64,000 bases of DNA. It comes from Hypericum androsaemum. Taxonomy: Eukaryota; Streptophyta; Magnoliopsida; Malpighiales; Hypericaceae. The DNA is taken from assembly GCA_963995505.1 (NCBI GenBank), contig OZ023190.1, positions 4,730,516 through 4,794,515 on the forward strand, read 5' to 3'. Shown here one piece after another: positions 10,997 through 21,335 of this stretch (position 1 is the first letter of the stretch; each line of letters opens with the position of its first letter). Position numbers and translations under genes: made by a program. The notes beneath the pieces were generated by a model, which had not been told where the DNA came from, ran no database searches, and saw only the letters and a list, made by a program, of their open reading frames with translations.

Positions 10997-12233
10997 TTTA
11001 GCTTCAAGAAAATCTTTAAAAGGGTCTAGAGAATCTGTTGGATTTATTCTATTATCTAACGTCCACAGTCGTCTCCCTCTCTCTTTGTGTGCGTTGTTCT
11101 TCCTTCTTTTCTATTATATAGGTCAAGAGATCAGTATTCGTTCATTAATTTGTTGCTTACTTTGTTCTATAAGTATATGGATTATTTTTTCTTTATTACG
11201 GTATTACAGTAAATTGATCTCGTAGTTTGCTGTTAATGCACGACTCTTGTTTTGTGTTGCAAAGAGTAGAGTCAAAACAACTTTTTTTTATATGTTGTCA
11301 GTCCAATAAATTTCGTGAACGTGTTTAGACGATAGTACATTGAGAGTCAAGAATTGTTAGACTAAATTTATAAATGTGAAAATTCACAAAACAAACAAAA
11401 TGGAACTTACGAGAATAACTAGAACGAGATCGAGAGGAGGATATAGTCATAAATGGTGAAGTCATTAACAATTGAACCATCTAAACGTGCCAAAGTATTA
11501 GCCGATTATTATAGAAATAAAGCATTAGCCGATTCTTTGACATGGCGATATCTCCAAGATTAAGATAACCATTCGAAATTAGAACATGAGCTTTCGTTGG
11601 ACAGGCCTGGACAAGATGCTGTTGGACTACAAACAAGATAAAACACATTTGTGCACCAAGTGCTTGAATGAAAGTTGTTCAAATTTAATTTAGAGGTATT
11701 TAGTTTATTTTATCAGAAACACATCAATATTAACACATCAATATTAAATAATTAATGAGAAATTTGTTTGCTTTTCAAAGATTCAAGTTCAACCCAAAAA
11801 TGTATTCGGTACAATGTCCGAAACTAGTATACAAAAATAAGCACTTGTGGTAATGGAGATGGGAGTAAATTGCAATACATGGACGACATCCAAACTAAAT
11901 GCTTCACACCCAGGCCCAAAAGAGAGAGGGCTGAAATGTGGACTTGGATACAATAGTAATATAACCGTAAACTATCTGAATTTCATTTATTAATTATTTT
12001 CGGACCAAATGTGATAAATTGCTATTCAATTCCATTTTGGGTACACAGAATCGGATTTTTATTTATCGTTCTATGCTCAAATTTGAATTTCTGATCCAAA
12101 CATAACAAAAGAGGAATCCGTATAGTAAGTAGATAGTTCATTATCTTTGGATTATTTCTAGAAGGTGAATAGTGCTTAATAGTATTATTGGAGTCGGAAA
12201 CTAGTGAGTTCATGCACATATAGTATAACTTTG
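10817..12233. other. 3' flank of the KH gene and intergenic DNA
   Basis: The KH 3' UTR probably runs to about 11000-11310; an AATAAA lies near 11306. A TA dinucleotide repeat occupies about 10963-10994, inside the likely 3' UTR. No further gene is seen. Confidence 0.5.
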
Positions 12234-12448
12234 GGCAAATTGTCCTCCTCCCTTGAGATTTGCTTAAATTACTGTTTTAGCTCATCCTTTTTCGAAATCA
12301 AAAATTTGGCCCCCTAATTTGTTTTTATTGAACTCTAAGGCCCCTGCCGTTGGAATCGAAAAAAATTTCGGCGAGGAGGGACCTGAAATGACTCAATTGC
12401 CCCTTAGTTTAAAATAATAAAAAAATAAAAAAATTCTCCTCTCTCCCC
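12234..12448 (+). repeat. Single terminal repeat of a MULE-like element
   Basis: It begins GGGCAAATTGTCCTCC and continues in the style of the terminal repeats at 32654 (GGGCAAATTGCCCTCAGG) and 58269. The opposite end was not found, so the element is truncated, or was disrupted by the hAT-like MITE that follows directly. Confidence 0.4.
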
Positions 12449-12871
12449 CATTGTTTTTGAAGACGCAGTCCGACCGGTGGTTCGACTGGTCGAGCCACAA
12501 ATCAGAAGGGTTAACGTCTCAAAAAGTAGGTCACGACGCCAACATAACGAATCGAACTTTTTCCAGTCGGACCAGACAGTTGGACCTGAAAAGTGACCCA
12601 AAAAATTCTGCTTCGTTAGGTTTGCCCCAAAAAAGTGAATAATCAAGCCTCAACTTACCGTATTTTGCCATTTTTGTTCCAACTTTCAACCCTAGAATTT
12701 AAAAAACTTCCCCAGCACATGTATTTGATTTGATTTGATTTGTATATTATATATATATATATATATTATTTAAAAAGTCTAGTCTGACTAATGGTTCAAC
12801 TGGTCGAACTGGTTGACCAGGAGTTCGAACCAAAATCCAAGTTGGGCTCTGGGTCATTTTTGAAAACCACG
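12449..12871 (+). mobile_element. hAT-like MITE, copy A
   Basis: A 423-bp element with no coding capacity. It starts CATTGTTTTTGAAGACG and ends TTTTTGAAAACCACG, with subterminal pieces rich in ACCGG and TCGACTGGTCGA. It is flanked by CTCTCCCC and CTCTCTCC, an imperfect 8-bp duplication in low-complexity sequence. The interior is the reverse complement of copy B at 17877-18347, which has perfect ends and supports the boundaries. A TA repeat lies near 12752. Confidence 0.7.
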
Positions 12872-13749
12872 CTCTCTCCTCCTTCCTCCCCTCTTCCCTC
12901 TCCTCCCCTCTCTCCTCTCATCTTCAGCCCATCTTCATCTTCAACCTTCCCATCCCCAAGAAAACTATTAAAGTCAGCTGCAAAACGACCCCGTTTTTTG
13001 GTCCGGAGCCAAATTTGGCTCGGGAAGCTATCCGAGCCTAAAAGTGATACGAGGATGCATACCATAGGACTCAAAAGGTCATTTTTAATCTACAGGATCA
13101 CATCTCAAAAATTGTGAAATCACAAGTACTAAAATTGGAGTTTTCCCAAGAAAATTAAGTAATGTAGAATGACAAAAGAGGGCATTGTCCTAATTTTCGG
13201 ATTCATTTCAAAATCAAAAAAGCCCATCTAGTTTTTTGGTAGAAAAAAGGCCATCTAGTTACATACCAAAAAAGGGAACCCAATATCTTCGGCGGACCTT
13301 AATTTTTGTAGTAAATGCCATATGTAAGAATTTTAAACCAAATGATACACATTGAAAGCCCACGATTTCGAACCAATACAAATATATATAAAAATCGATG
13401 CTTATGGGGATTTACGGGATGCTGCCGTTATATGCTAATTATTGTCCAACCTCCACATACAAACCCTTCAAAACTTTTAGATACATTTCTCTTAAATTAA
13501 GATATCTACGCGAGTAAGAACCAAAAAAAAGGTCCAAAATTTTTTTTCTTCGACTTTTTTTATATCGTATGTTATCCAGACACTCACTAAATCAATCCAA
13601 ATTCGAGTCTAATATTATTTTTAAAATGTGAAAAAGTGTTATACTCCATTATTATATTCCGAAAGTATTAAATGATTTGATTAGTTTATATCAACAATGT
13701 GCAGCTTCTTTTCAAAAAAAAATCTTGATAAAATTTCAAAATTAAACAC
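12872..13749. other. Intergenic, no gene recognised
   Basis: A CT-rich block at 12872-12960 resembles the leader-like interiors of nearby MULEs. The remainder is AT-rich without supported features. Confidence 0.4.
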
Positions 13750-13887
13750 GTTTGTCTCGGGTTCAAATTCAGTGGGGACATGGGTAATCCCCACTGAAAG
13801 GGATAGGGGCAATATTGGAAATACAATAATTAAAAAAATTAAAAAATATATCAGCAAAATAATACAAATTATGGAAATACAAGTATG

Positions 13888-14275
13888 AGAATATTAGTTT
13901 TCATTTTCTCAGATATTGGTTTTCATCTTCTATGATATTGGTTTCATTCTACTATGATATTGGTTTCATTCTACTATGATATTGGTTTCCATCTTCTATG
14001 TTATTGGTTTTATTCTACTATGATATTGGTTTCATTCTACTATGATATTGGTTTCCATCTTCTCGGATATTAGTTTCATTCTTCTATGATATTGGTTTCA
14101 TTCCACCGTGATATTGGTTTTCATCTTCTCCAATATTGATATCCCATTATAAGTAAAAATGTATACTATTTGAATGTATTGGTTTCATTCTTCTCGAATA
14201 TTGGTATCATCTTTCTAGGATATTGGTATCATTCTACTTTAATATTGGTGTCATTCATCTAGGAATTTTTTTATT
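13888..14275 (+). repeat. Minisatellite, GATATTGGTTTC units
   Basis: About 17 units of roughly 21 bp, each like GATATTGGTTTCATTCTACTA with variants. The same core motif forms the array at 52487-53157 in another member of this MULE family. I see no open reading frame in it that is not a repeat artefact. Confidence 0.9.
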
Positions 14276-14379
14276 CAAAAGAAGATATTACCCCTAATAT
14301 AACGAGAACCCTAAACGATGACGAATAAGCACACCACGATCAACAAAATTGAAGGGACATAGATAGAGAGATTGAAGAT

Positions 14380-14874
14380 CTAGAGACAGGTGAGCCGTAT
14401 TGGACCAAATAAGCACACCACGACGTGGCTCCAAATGTCCCCCGCGTAACCGTCGTAGAGCCTGTGGTTGAGGTCGGTATTGATCCGCTCGGGGGACATG
14501 TACATATTGTCGCGCCGGACCACGTTCGGGTGGTTCACGTCGCGGAGGATCTCGATCTCGCGGCGGATCTGGTTCTGTACAGCTTTCTCGTGGTTCCCGT
14601 AGATCACCTTCAAGGCGAACGCCCGCCGCGTCGGCCGGTGGATGACCTTGTACACCATCCCCCCGATCCCCGATCCGATCCGGTTCAGCCGGTCGAGGTC
14701 CGAGAACGCGAGGCCCTCCGCCGGCGAGGTGGACGAAGAAGAAGTCGAAGCCGGAGGTGGGAGAGGTAGCGGGACGGCGAGGGTCGGGTCACGATGCGGC
14801 ATCGGAAGGGTCAGGTCCGGCCGGCGGCGAGGGGGGCCCCGACCAGACGTCATGGTCCCCGACGGCGGTTGCAT
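14380..14874 (-). pseudogene. Captured MAPK kinase (MKK4/5-like) fragment lacking the catalytic core
   Basis: A 164-codon frame carried inside the Pack-MULE. The N-terminus has the MAPK docking motif RRRPDLTLPMP (about residues 16-26), a proline-rich linker, a glycine loop IGSGIGG, the ATP lysine in FALKVIYG and the helix-C glutamate in REIEIL. After HPNVV it jumps to YMSPERINTDLN and YDGYAGDIWS, so the hinge, HRD catalytic loop, DFG motif and activation-loop phosphosites are all gone. After GDIWS the frame leaves kinase sequence and stops. Real MKK4/5 proteins are about 350 residues and phosphorylate MPK3/6. This fragment cannot be a kinase, though a docking-only peptide is conceivable. Its GC content is far above that of its surroundings, as expected of captured exon. 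Confidence 0.85.
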
Positions 14875-15226
14875 CGATCAATATCTTGATTATAATTTAA
14901 TATCGTCTAGGGGGGCGGGGTTATATTTTTTTTGTGGGATTATATAGAAAAAAGGTAGAACCCTAATGAGTATGTTTGGATAAAAACTCGAAAATACCCT
15001 CAACATATTCTGACCATCAGATCTGTAAAAAAAGAATTTGATCCAATCTAAAGGCACATATTTAGTCCATACCATGGGGATAATTTTTATGTAGTCCCCC
15101 CTGAATCCAAATTCGTTTGTCTCAGGATAGATGAACTCCTTAGAATTTTTTTGGAATACATGCGAGTGAGTACAAATCCCATATATGTACACATTTGGCG
15201 TCTATCCATCAACGCACCTTTTAGTT

Positions 15227-15234
15227 TATATATA
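15227..15234 (+). promoter_or_regulatory. TATA box of the downstream single-exon gene
   Basis: TATATATA lies 86 bp upstream of the chosen ATG at 15320, implying a leader of roughly 60 bases. The Pack-MULE ends only about 110 bp upstream of it. Confidence 0.6.
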
Positions 15235-15319
15235 CCTACATATAAACACACACATCAACCAAAACCCTCACTTTCAAAGCAACCATCTCTTCTCTCCCTC
15301 CAAACAGAGATACATATTA

Positions 15320-16186
15320 ATGGGAGAATCAACATGTAGTCTCCTCCATCACCAACACCAAGAAGATGATGATCAGGGAAAGATCATAGCAGCGCTAATA
15401 CACCGGATATCATTTGAACAACAAGAAGACGGTCATCAAGAAGAAGAAGCCCTGGCTAGCCCAAGAACATCAAGCCACATGATCAGCCACCGAAGATCAA
15501 ACTCTGAGCCCCAAGAATTCTTCGAGTTCTTTAACGACCTCAGCTCCGAGATGTCATCGGCCGAGGACATGATCTTTTGTGGGAGACTTGTCCCCTTCAA
15601 GGACACAATTCCCCCTTCTCCACCTGCACCTCTTCCACCGGTAATGGAGGCTTCCGAAACCCGGATGGGAGAGGAGAACAAGAAGAAGGTTCCGTTGGTC
15701 CCGCGGTCGAGAAGCTCCCTAACTCGCTCGCAAAGTGCCACCAAGAAGAGCAGCAGCTCGAACAAGTTGCTGATGAGGAGCAGCCGATCGCTGGATTATC
15801 GCAAGCTTAATCGCGGGTTATCTAGCTTGTCTTCCTGTTCTTCTTCCTCTTCGAATAGTTCGCTAGAGCCGGCACACTACGGAGCGTCGACGGCGAGGAG
15901 CTCGTTGGTGAGGAGCAGCGTCGGTGAGAGTAGTTTTAAGAGTAAACCAGGGTGGTTCGTTCTTATGTTCGGATTGGCAAAGCCTCCTAGTTATGGGCCG
16001 ATGGAGCTTAAGGATATCAAATTCCGGCAGTCCCGCCGGATCCCTTCCAGGATGTTCTTACCGGCGGAGGAAGGCGACGGCGGCGGGTCGAGGAGTGCGG
16101 TGGCCGGCAAGGGGTATTCTTGCCGCCTCCTGGGAGTCCTGAGCTGCAAGAACCATGAAAGTGTAGCCGTTGCTCACGGCGTATAG
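15320..16186 (+). CDS. Serine-rich plant protein, membrane-associated kinase regulator-like
   Basis: An intronless 288-residue protein from the ATG at 15320 (MGESTCSLLHHQHQ). The frame is open 45 codons further upstream, but that part covers the TATA box and leader, so the later ATG is preferred. Residues about 55-90 contain RRSNSEPQEFFEFFNDL and then EDMIFCGRLVPFKD, a signature of a plant family often annotated as probable membrane-associated kinase regulator or uncharacterised. A basic, serine-rich middle (RSRSSLTRSQSATKKSS) suggests disorder and phosphorylation. The C-terminal block WFVLMFGLAKPPSYGPMELKDI is well ordered and conserved in type. No transmembrane segment is seen. The frame is intact. 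Biochemical role unknown; family placement is by memory of motifs. Confidence 0.8.
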   Translation: MGESTCSLLHHQHQEDDDQGKIIAALIHRISFEQQEDGHQEEEALASPRTSSHMISHRRSNSEPQEFFEFFNDLSSEMSSAEDMIFCGRLVPFKDTIPPSPPAPLPPVMEASETRMGEENKKKVPLVPRSRSSLTRSQSATKKSSSSNKLLMRSSRSLDYRKLNRGLSSLSSCSSSSSNSSLEPAHYGASTARSSLVRSSVGESSFKSKPGWFVLMFGLAKPPSYGPMELKDIKFRQSRRIPSRMFLPAEEGDGGGSRSAVAGKGYSCRLLGVLSCKNHESVAVAHGV

Positions 16187-17239
16187 TCTTTTGATGTTAA
16201 TGTTTTCCGGTTGTATAGAAAAATATCAAATTCTTATCTTATAATTATTATTTTATAAGTAAATTTTTATGCCAAAGTTTGCTTGCCAAAGATTAAATTA
16301 TAAATCTTCTTCAGTTCATTTCTATATCTTTGTCATTAGCCTAAATGCATCTCACACACAGTTGTTATTTTCGCCGGATGTCAAGGGCTTAAAGCTCGCA
16401 TTTAATTTTCCATGAGAATGTAGATTCCCAATCAATTTGGCTATTTCCACTATGATAAGTTATCGGATATACATTTTATTGGCAGTTATCGATTCAATTT
16501 TATACGTGAATTTTTAATGTTAAGAATTAAACGTTGTCAAATTCTGTTTAAGAGTGATTCCTACGATGTTGTTTTCATTTGGTGAACTTTGAACTTCAAT
16601 TTTCAAATCAAGCTTTTAACGGATTGAACTAACATTGATTAGTTAGTTTTGTACGTTTATATCTGTAAGGCCCTATTCAATTTTGCACATTTACATCTGT
16701 AATCTTGGGTATAATTGCTATTGATTATTTTTTTTGTTGGAATGATATTGATTATGTTGCATAAATGCTGCAAATTGTTTCATCATATAATTTTTTGTTC
16801 ATGCCACCATAATTCCGGGTATATATTTACCAACTAATATATGATCGAAATAGTTAGTACTTTTCAATTGTATCGTGTACATGCATGACACATTGATCTT
16901 ACTTCAGCTGCAAGGTTTATTCATTGGACTTTAATTATACTATGTTATAATTAGTGTGCCTTTGCGTGTAGGAAATGATACACTACAGCGATTTTACGTG
17001 GATGATATCATGATAATAATGTCCCAGGCATCATATTACAAACTTTGATTGTGATCATTTGAATTTTCTTGATTTGTTTGGTGTACAAATCATTAATGAT
17101 CACGAGAATCCCCGGAGGCCACTAAAATCCACATTTAATGTCAAACAAGTTGTTTAAAATGATGCCCACATAAATACTAAAGATTTCTTATCATGGAATT
17201 TTCTGACCGGTGTTTTTGTCTTTTTAAGACAGTGGACAA
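16187..17239. other. Intergenic, 3' flank
   Basis: AT-rich, with the probable 3' UTR of the upstream gene in the first 200 bases. Nothing else is recognised. Confidence 0.5.
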
Positions 17240-17248
17240 TTCCAGGGC

Positions 17249-17431
17249 GGGGTTGAATTCAGCGGGGACAAAACTTGTCCTCACTGAAATAGATCAAGTA
17301 ATTTTGGTTATAGACACGATTTTTAATAAATGTCAGATCTGTAGACACGATTTTAAAAAAAATTTGATGGTCCAAACGAAATTCCCTCCGTGGGAACGAC
17401 TTTTATGTTGTCCCCACTCAATCTAAAAACC
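17249..17431. mobile_element. MITE-sized MULE of family E (member 2)
   Basis: A 183-bp element with ends GGGGTTGAATTCAGCGGGG and, reverse-complemented, GGTTTTTAGATTGAGTGGGG. It is flanked by TTCCAGGGC and TTCCAGGGG (8 of 9 identical). The interior keeps a reduced form of the shared subterminal motif (CAGATCTG, TTGATGGTCC) and has no cargo. It is a deletion derivative of the family that carries the kinase and SDHAF4 fragments. Confidence 0.75.
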
Positions 17432-17876
17432 TTCCAGGGGAGCCCAGGTTTCAACTTTATTCTAAACATATTTGGAATATTTTATAATTTTTTGTTCATA
17501 TTAACTGTTATTTAGATATTATTGTATCAATTAATATAAATTTAAATCTGATAAAATATTTAAACGGTGCTAAAATACTTTCAATATATATTTAATATTA
17601 TTTCATTTCCAAGAATTCTAACTTGATATCTTTGTATTAAATTAAATCAACGACATCATAGAGAAATATTTTATACTTTGTTATCTCAACCTGCTCCTTC
17701 TGTTCCGATTCATCGGGGTATACATGCAGGGTGGTGGGCCTTGCCCAATTAACTACGTGGAGCCATTGGATTTCATGTCCTCTAAGCTTTATTTAATTAG
17801 AATTCTTAGATTGTTGGACTGTTAGAAAGTAGAAACCCAACACAAATTTATTGGTAGGTATAAACCAACTCATCTC

Positions 17877-18347
17877 CATTGTTTTCAAAAACGATCCGGA
17901 GCTCAATCCAGATTTTCTTCTGAACTCTGGGTCAACCGGTCTGACCGATTGAATTGCCGGTCAGATCAGACCTTTTTTTAAAATAAAAAATATTTTTTTA
18001 AAATTATATATGTATAGTCGTATATGTAATTACACCCACACCTCCAAAATTAATGAAATACATGCACAAATAGAATCAAATACATGTTGTGGAAAAGTTT
18101 TTTAAATTTTAGGGTTGAAAATCAGAAAGAAAATGGCAAAATTCGGTAAGTTTAGGCTCGTTTTTTTACTTTTTTGCACAAAACCTAACGAACCGGGATT
18201 TTTTGGGTCACTTTTCTGGTCCAACTATCCGGTCCGACCAAAAAATCTCTGGTTCGTAAGGTTCGCGTTCCGACCATATTTTTTGACCCGCTAACCCTTC
18301 TGATTTACGGTCCGACTGCCGGTCGGACTGCCATCTCGAAAACAATG
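17877..18347 (-). mobile_element. hAT-like MITE, copy B
   Basis: A 471-bp element with perfect 10-bp inverted ends, CATTGTTTTC and GAAAACAATG, and a perfect 8-bp TSD, CTCATCTC (17869-17876 and 18348-18355). CA/TG-type ends plus an 8-bp TSD fit the hAT superfamily. Subterminal sequence is rich in CCGG and TCCGACC motifs. Its body is the reverse complement of copy A, 5 kb to the left. There is no coding capacity. Confidence 0.85.
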
Positions 18348-18355
18348 CTCATCTC

Positions 18356-19193
18356 ACTCATAAAATGGATATTGATTTTGTAGATGTGGCACAAGACATG
18401 TTAGCAACAACTTAATTCTAATATCACGTTAGAATCTTCACATCCATCATTAAATTTTAAAACAAAAAACTCAACAAACTAGCAACATACGTGCAATTTC
18501 TGATGTAGTAATTAACCATGTAATAATTTTAACATCAGGTTAGGTCTTTGCTTCTATATCTTTCTAGAATTCAGCGTTATTTTTTTTGACTGAATCAGAA
18601 ACAATCCGCCATTTACCTATTCCAACATTAAAAAAATGAGGAACAGCCAGCATGAATTATTATTGACCCTTGGTGCAACCGAGTGGAGGCATTAGGCTTC
18701 TTGTCGTTATTTTATTTTATCGCTCAAATGGTTCTCGAGTGTACTATCGATAGAGACGACGTAGGCCAAAATATAATTTCGGCTCGGTGCTTGCTTCTTT
18801 ACGTGGCTGAAACCATAAGCAAAATTTGATTATTGATTACTTCCAATCAAATGCAAGCGTAACTTACAAAATATCAAGAGTCATAACTCATCACTCATTT
18901 TACCTTGATTGCAAATTTTTCATATAAAAATCCGTGTCTAAATTTTCAGGGTATTCGAGATGGAATACAAGATTCATGTTCCACTCATTTATTTACAAAA
19001 TAATCTTCACATTTTAATATAAATCATTAAAAAATACACTCACAACTACTTCTACTTCAATACCCAATGTCAATGATATAAAATCTTAATGTATAATCTT
19101 TAGTTGAAAAGCCAAGTGTTACCTATTTTCACAACAAATGTCATATAAAATTTTAGGGTTTAAGGATAAAACAATATTTATATGTTAATCTAA
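18356..19193. other. Intergenic, no gene recognised
   Basis: AT-rich DNA with no supported feature. Confidence 0.5.
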
Positions 19194-19202
19194 ATAAATT
19201 TA

Positions 19203-19993
19203 GGGAAAAGTCCTATTGAGTACCCTGTAGTTTTACATTTTTAGAATTAAGGCCACGTAAATTCAAATTGAAAATTTAATACCCTCTGGTTTACACACTT
19301 TTTTCCGGGCAGGTCCAGGGTAACTGCTCAGCCAAATATGCTCGAAATAGTACCATTTTTATGCCCACGTGGCTGACATGTGACAAGTGATTGGGTTAAG
19401 TCAACGATTACGTGTCGTATGATAAATTGATAAAATAGTCCCTAATTTATTTATGATTCTTTCAAAAAACCCTCATTTAAATGTTACTTTAACTACTCTC
19501 TCTCTCTCCTCCTTCTGCATATACGACGATATTCAATGACCTCGATAACACAACAATAGCTTACCATTAATCAAACAAGATGAACACCTGCTAGGACATC
19601 GTCGTGGTCAAGATCCCCAAGCTCTGCAAGGAGGCAGCCGTTGAGGCGATTAAGGAGTGGGGCCAGCCCAAGTCCAAGATCACCCACCTCATCTTCTGTA
19701 GAACCTCTGGCGTTGACATGCCTGGTGTCCGCGTCCTCGTCGTCTGCTCGGAGATCAACGCAGTCACCTTCCGCAGCCCCTCAGAGACCCACCTCGACTC
19801 CATGGTCGAACATGCCCTATTTGGTGACGGAGCTGCCAAATGCTGAGGTCGACCCGCCAAATGCTCAGTGATTACGGGAACATGTCCAGCACCAAAAAGT
19901 GTGTAAACACATGGTACTAAATTCTCAATTTGAAACCACATTGCCTTAATTCTGAAAATATAAAACTACATGGTACTATATGAGGCTTTTTTC
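19203..19993 (+). mobile_element. Pack-MULE carrying a chalcone synthase fragment
   Basis: A 791-bp element with a perfect 9-bp TSD, ATAAATTTA (19194-19202 and 19994-20002). Inverted repeats of about 105 bp start GGGAAAAGTCCTATTGAG on the left and GAAAAAAGCCTCATATAG on the right (reverse-complemented). Between them lies GC-rich exon sequence of a type III polyketide synthase. The transposase is absent. Confidence 0.9.
19595..19890 (+). pseudogene. Chimeric chalcone synthase fragment: three exon pieces joined
   Basis: Piece 1 (19595-19726) reads [15 protein letters not shown] to [11 protein letters not shown]. Piece 2 (about 19727-19838) reads [14 protein letters not shown] to HALFGDGAA. Piece 3 (about 19840-19890, shifted by one frame) reads [16 protein letters not shown]. 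In chalcone synthase these blocks are separated by about 45 and more than 100 residues. The first gap removes the catalytic cysteine region, which in the family lies in the QQGCFAGG segment. A TGA at 19844 closes the first frame, and the nearest upstream ATG (19580) runs into a TAG just before piece 1. No enzyme can be made. Capture from a genomic CHS exon followed by internal deletion is the simplest history. Confidence 0.9.
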
Positions 19994-20002
19994 ATAAATT
20001 TA

Positions 20003-21326
20003 ACTATGGTACATTGGGATTGAGTCTCTCATTTTAGGTCTATAGGCATGTATAGTATACCGATAAAGTTTTAGTATGAGTCTATCTATACCCTATCCAA
20101 ATCAAACTCTAACTTTAAATGTTAACTCATACCCTTTTAGACCCAACCCACTCAAGGTCGGTAGAGTATGACACGAGTTAGACCTATATGCTGCGTTTGG
20201 TATGTCTTTTGAACATGATTAGAGATATAGGACATGACAGTACTGGATAAACCTATTTGTTATAGTTGTCATGTCCTGTGTTTGGTAACTTCGGTACATT
20301 ATTAAATATTTAGTCCATTTCTCTGTTTGACACGTGTAACCGTTAAGTCTAAAAAAAATTTAAAGATAAAATTACCCTTCATGACAGCATAAAAGAATAT
20401 TCACTAATCAGAATAAAATCGATCATCTCACTTACACTTAAAATTAGTGTAACATAAAAATGAAATCCTTGCATTAAAAAATCAATATCAAAACTAAATC
20501 ATTCAAAAAAATCCTTACAAATTTGGATCATTGCATTTACATTACGAATACTTTTAATATATGATCAGATAATTTAACAAGTATGTATGCTTTTGGTAAA
20601 GGTATAAGTATTATTAAGAACTCTTTATACATGTAAAGTGTACAACAGAGTCGTGTGTTGAATTTCCTTAAACGAATGTATCATTAAAACACAATCATAG
20701 TAAATATGTATATATTAATCAAATAATTGAATTAACTATTTTATATCTTTATATAGATTTGTATCAGAAATATAATATTTAGAAAATTTAAATGAGTATA
20801 CAAATATTAAAATATTTGAATCCGAATTAAAATATTTGTATATTAGACCCAAAAATCATATATTAGAAAAAATAATTAGTCTTAATTGGGTTAAACTTGG
20901 TGAAGAAATAAAAAATATATATTAGGGTAATATGGTAAAAATATATCACAAGAGATTTCTGTTCTTGGACAGAATTTTTATCCCATAAAAATAAATAGGA
21001 CAAGAAATTGGGGATGAGCTGGGATAAACTTTTAATTTTGCCCCGTCCATTTCTTGCGCCAAATATAGACTTGGACAAAAATCTTTGTCTAGCAATGTCC
21101 AAACCATAGAAACAAATGCACCCATAAGGTCTGAATTTTTTTTTCTTTTCCTACGAGAGTTTTTGAATGCAATGAGAAATAAGAGATCAAAATAACATAG
21201 ATTCAAATTTCATTAAAATTGTACATATTACTACTTTTATTAAATCGTCCAACATATGTTTGTAATTTTAGAGATTAATTAATTTTTTCATTTTGACCGG
21301 ACTATAAAATTATATACATACCTTCA
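20003..21326. other. Intergenic, no gene recognised
   Basis: AT-rich DNA between two MULE insertions. No coding or repeat structure that I can support. Confidence 0.5.
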
Positions 21327-21335
21327 TAAAAATTA

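Larger units (their letters stand above)
13759..15114. mobile_element. Pack-MULE with a MAPKK fragment and a minisatellite (family E, member 1)
   Basis: The element is bounded by a perfect 9-bp TSD, GTTTGTCTC (13750-13758 and 15115-15123), the Mutator hallmark. Terminal repeats read GGGTTCAAATTCAGTGGGG on the left and, reverse-complemented, GAATTTGGATTCAGGGGGG on the right. Cargo on the minus strand is a truncated MKK4/5-like coding sequence; between it and the left end is a minisatellite. A subterminal block GATCTGATGGTCA, on the side where the captured gene begins, also occurs in the element at 51728-53735 and in altered form in that at 27651-28974. No transposase is present, so it must rely on one supplied from elsewhere. 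Confidence 0.85.

Noticed and set aside
13888..14275. Regularly spaced short repeats that could suggest a CRISPR-like array
   Set aside because: Units are head-to-tail without unique spacers and lie in a plant MULE; this is a minisatellite.
14425..14947. Plus-strand frames opposite the MKK fragment
   Set aside because: Antisense shadows of a GC-rich coding sequence; the minus frame has clear kinase motifs.
15185..15319. Upstream extension of the gene at 15320 to an earlier ATG
   Set aside because: The extension covers the TATA box and leader and has no conserved residues.
19580..19594. ATG directly before the CHS fragment as a usable start
   Set aside because: It is followed after three codons by TAG, before the CHS frame begins.
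19591..19941. Minus frame of 116 codons over the CHS fragment
   Set aside because: Antisense shadow; CHS motifs are on the plus strand.
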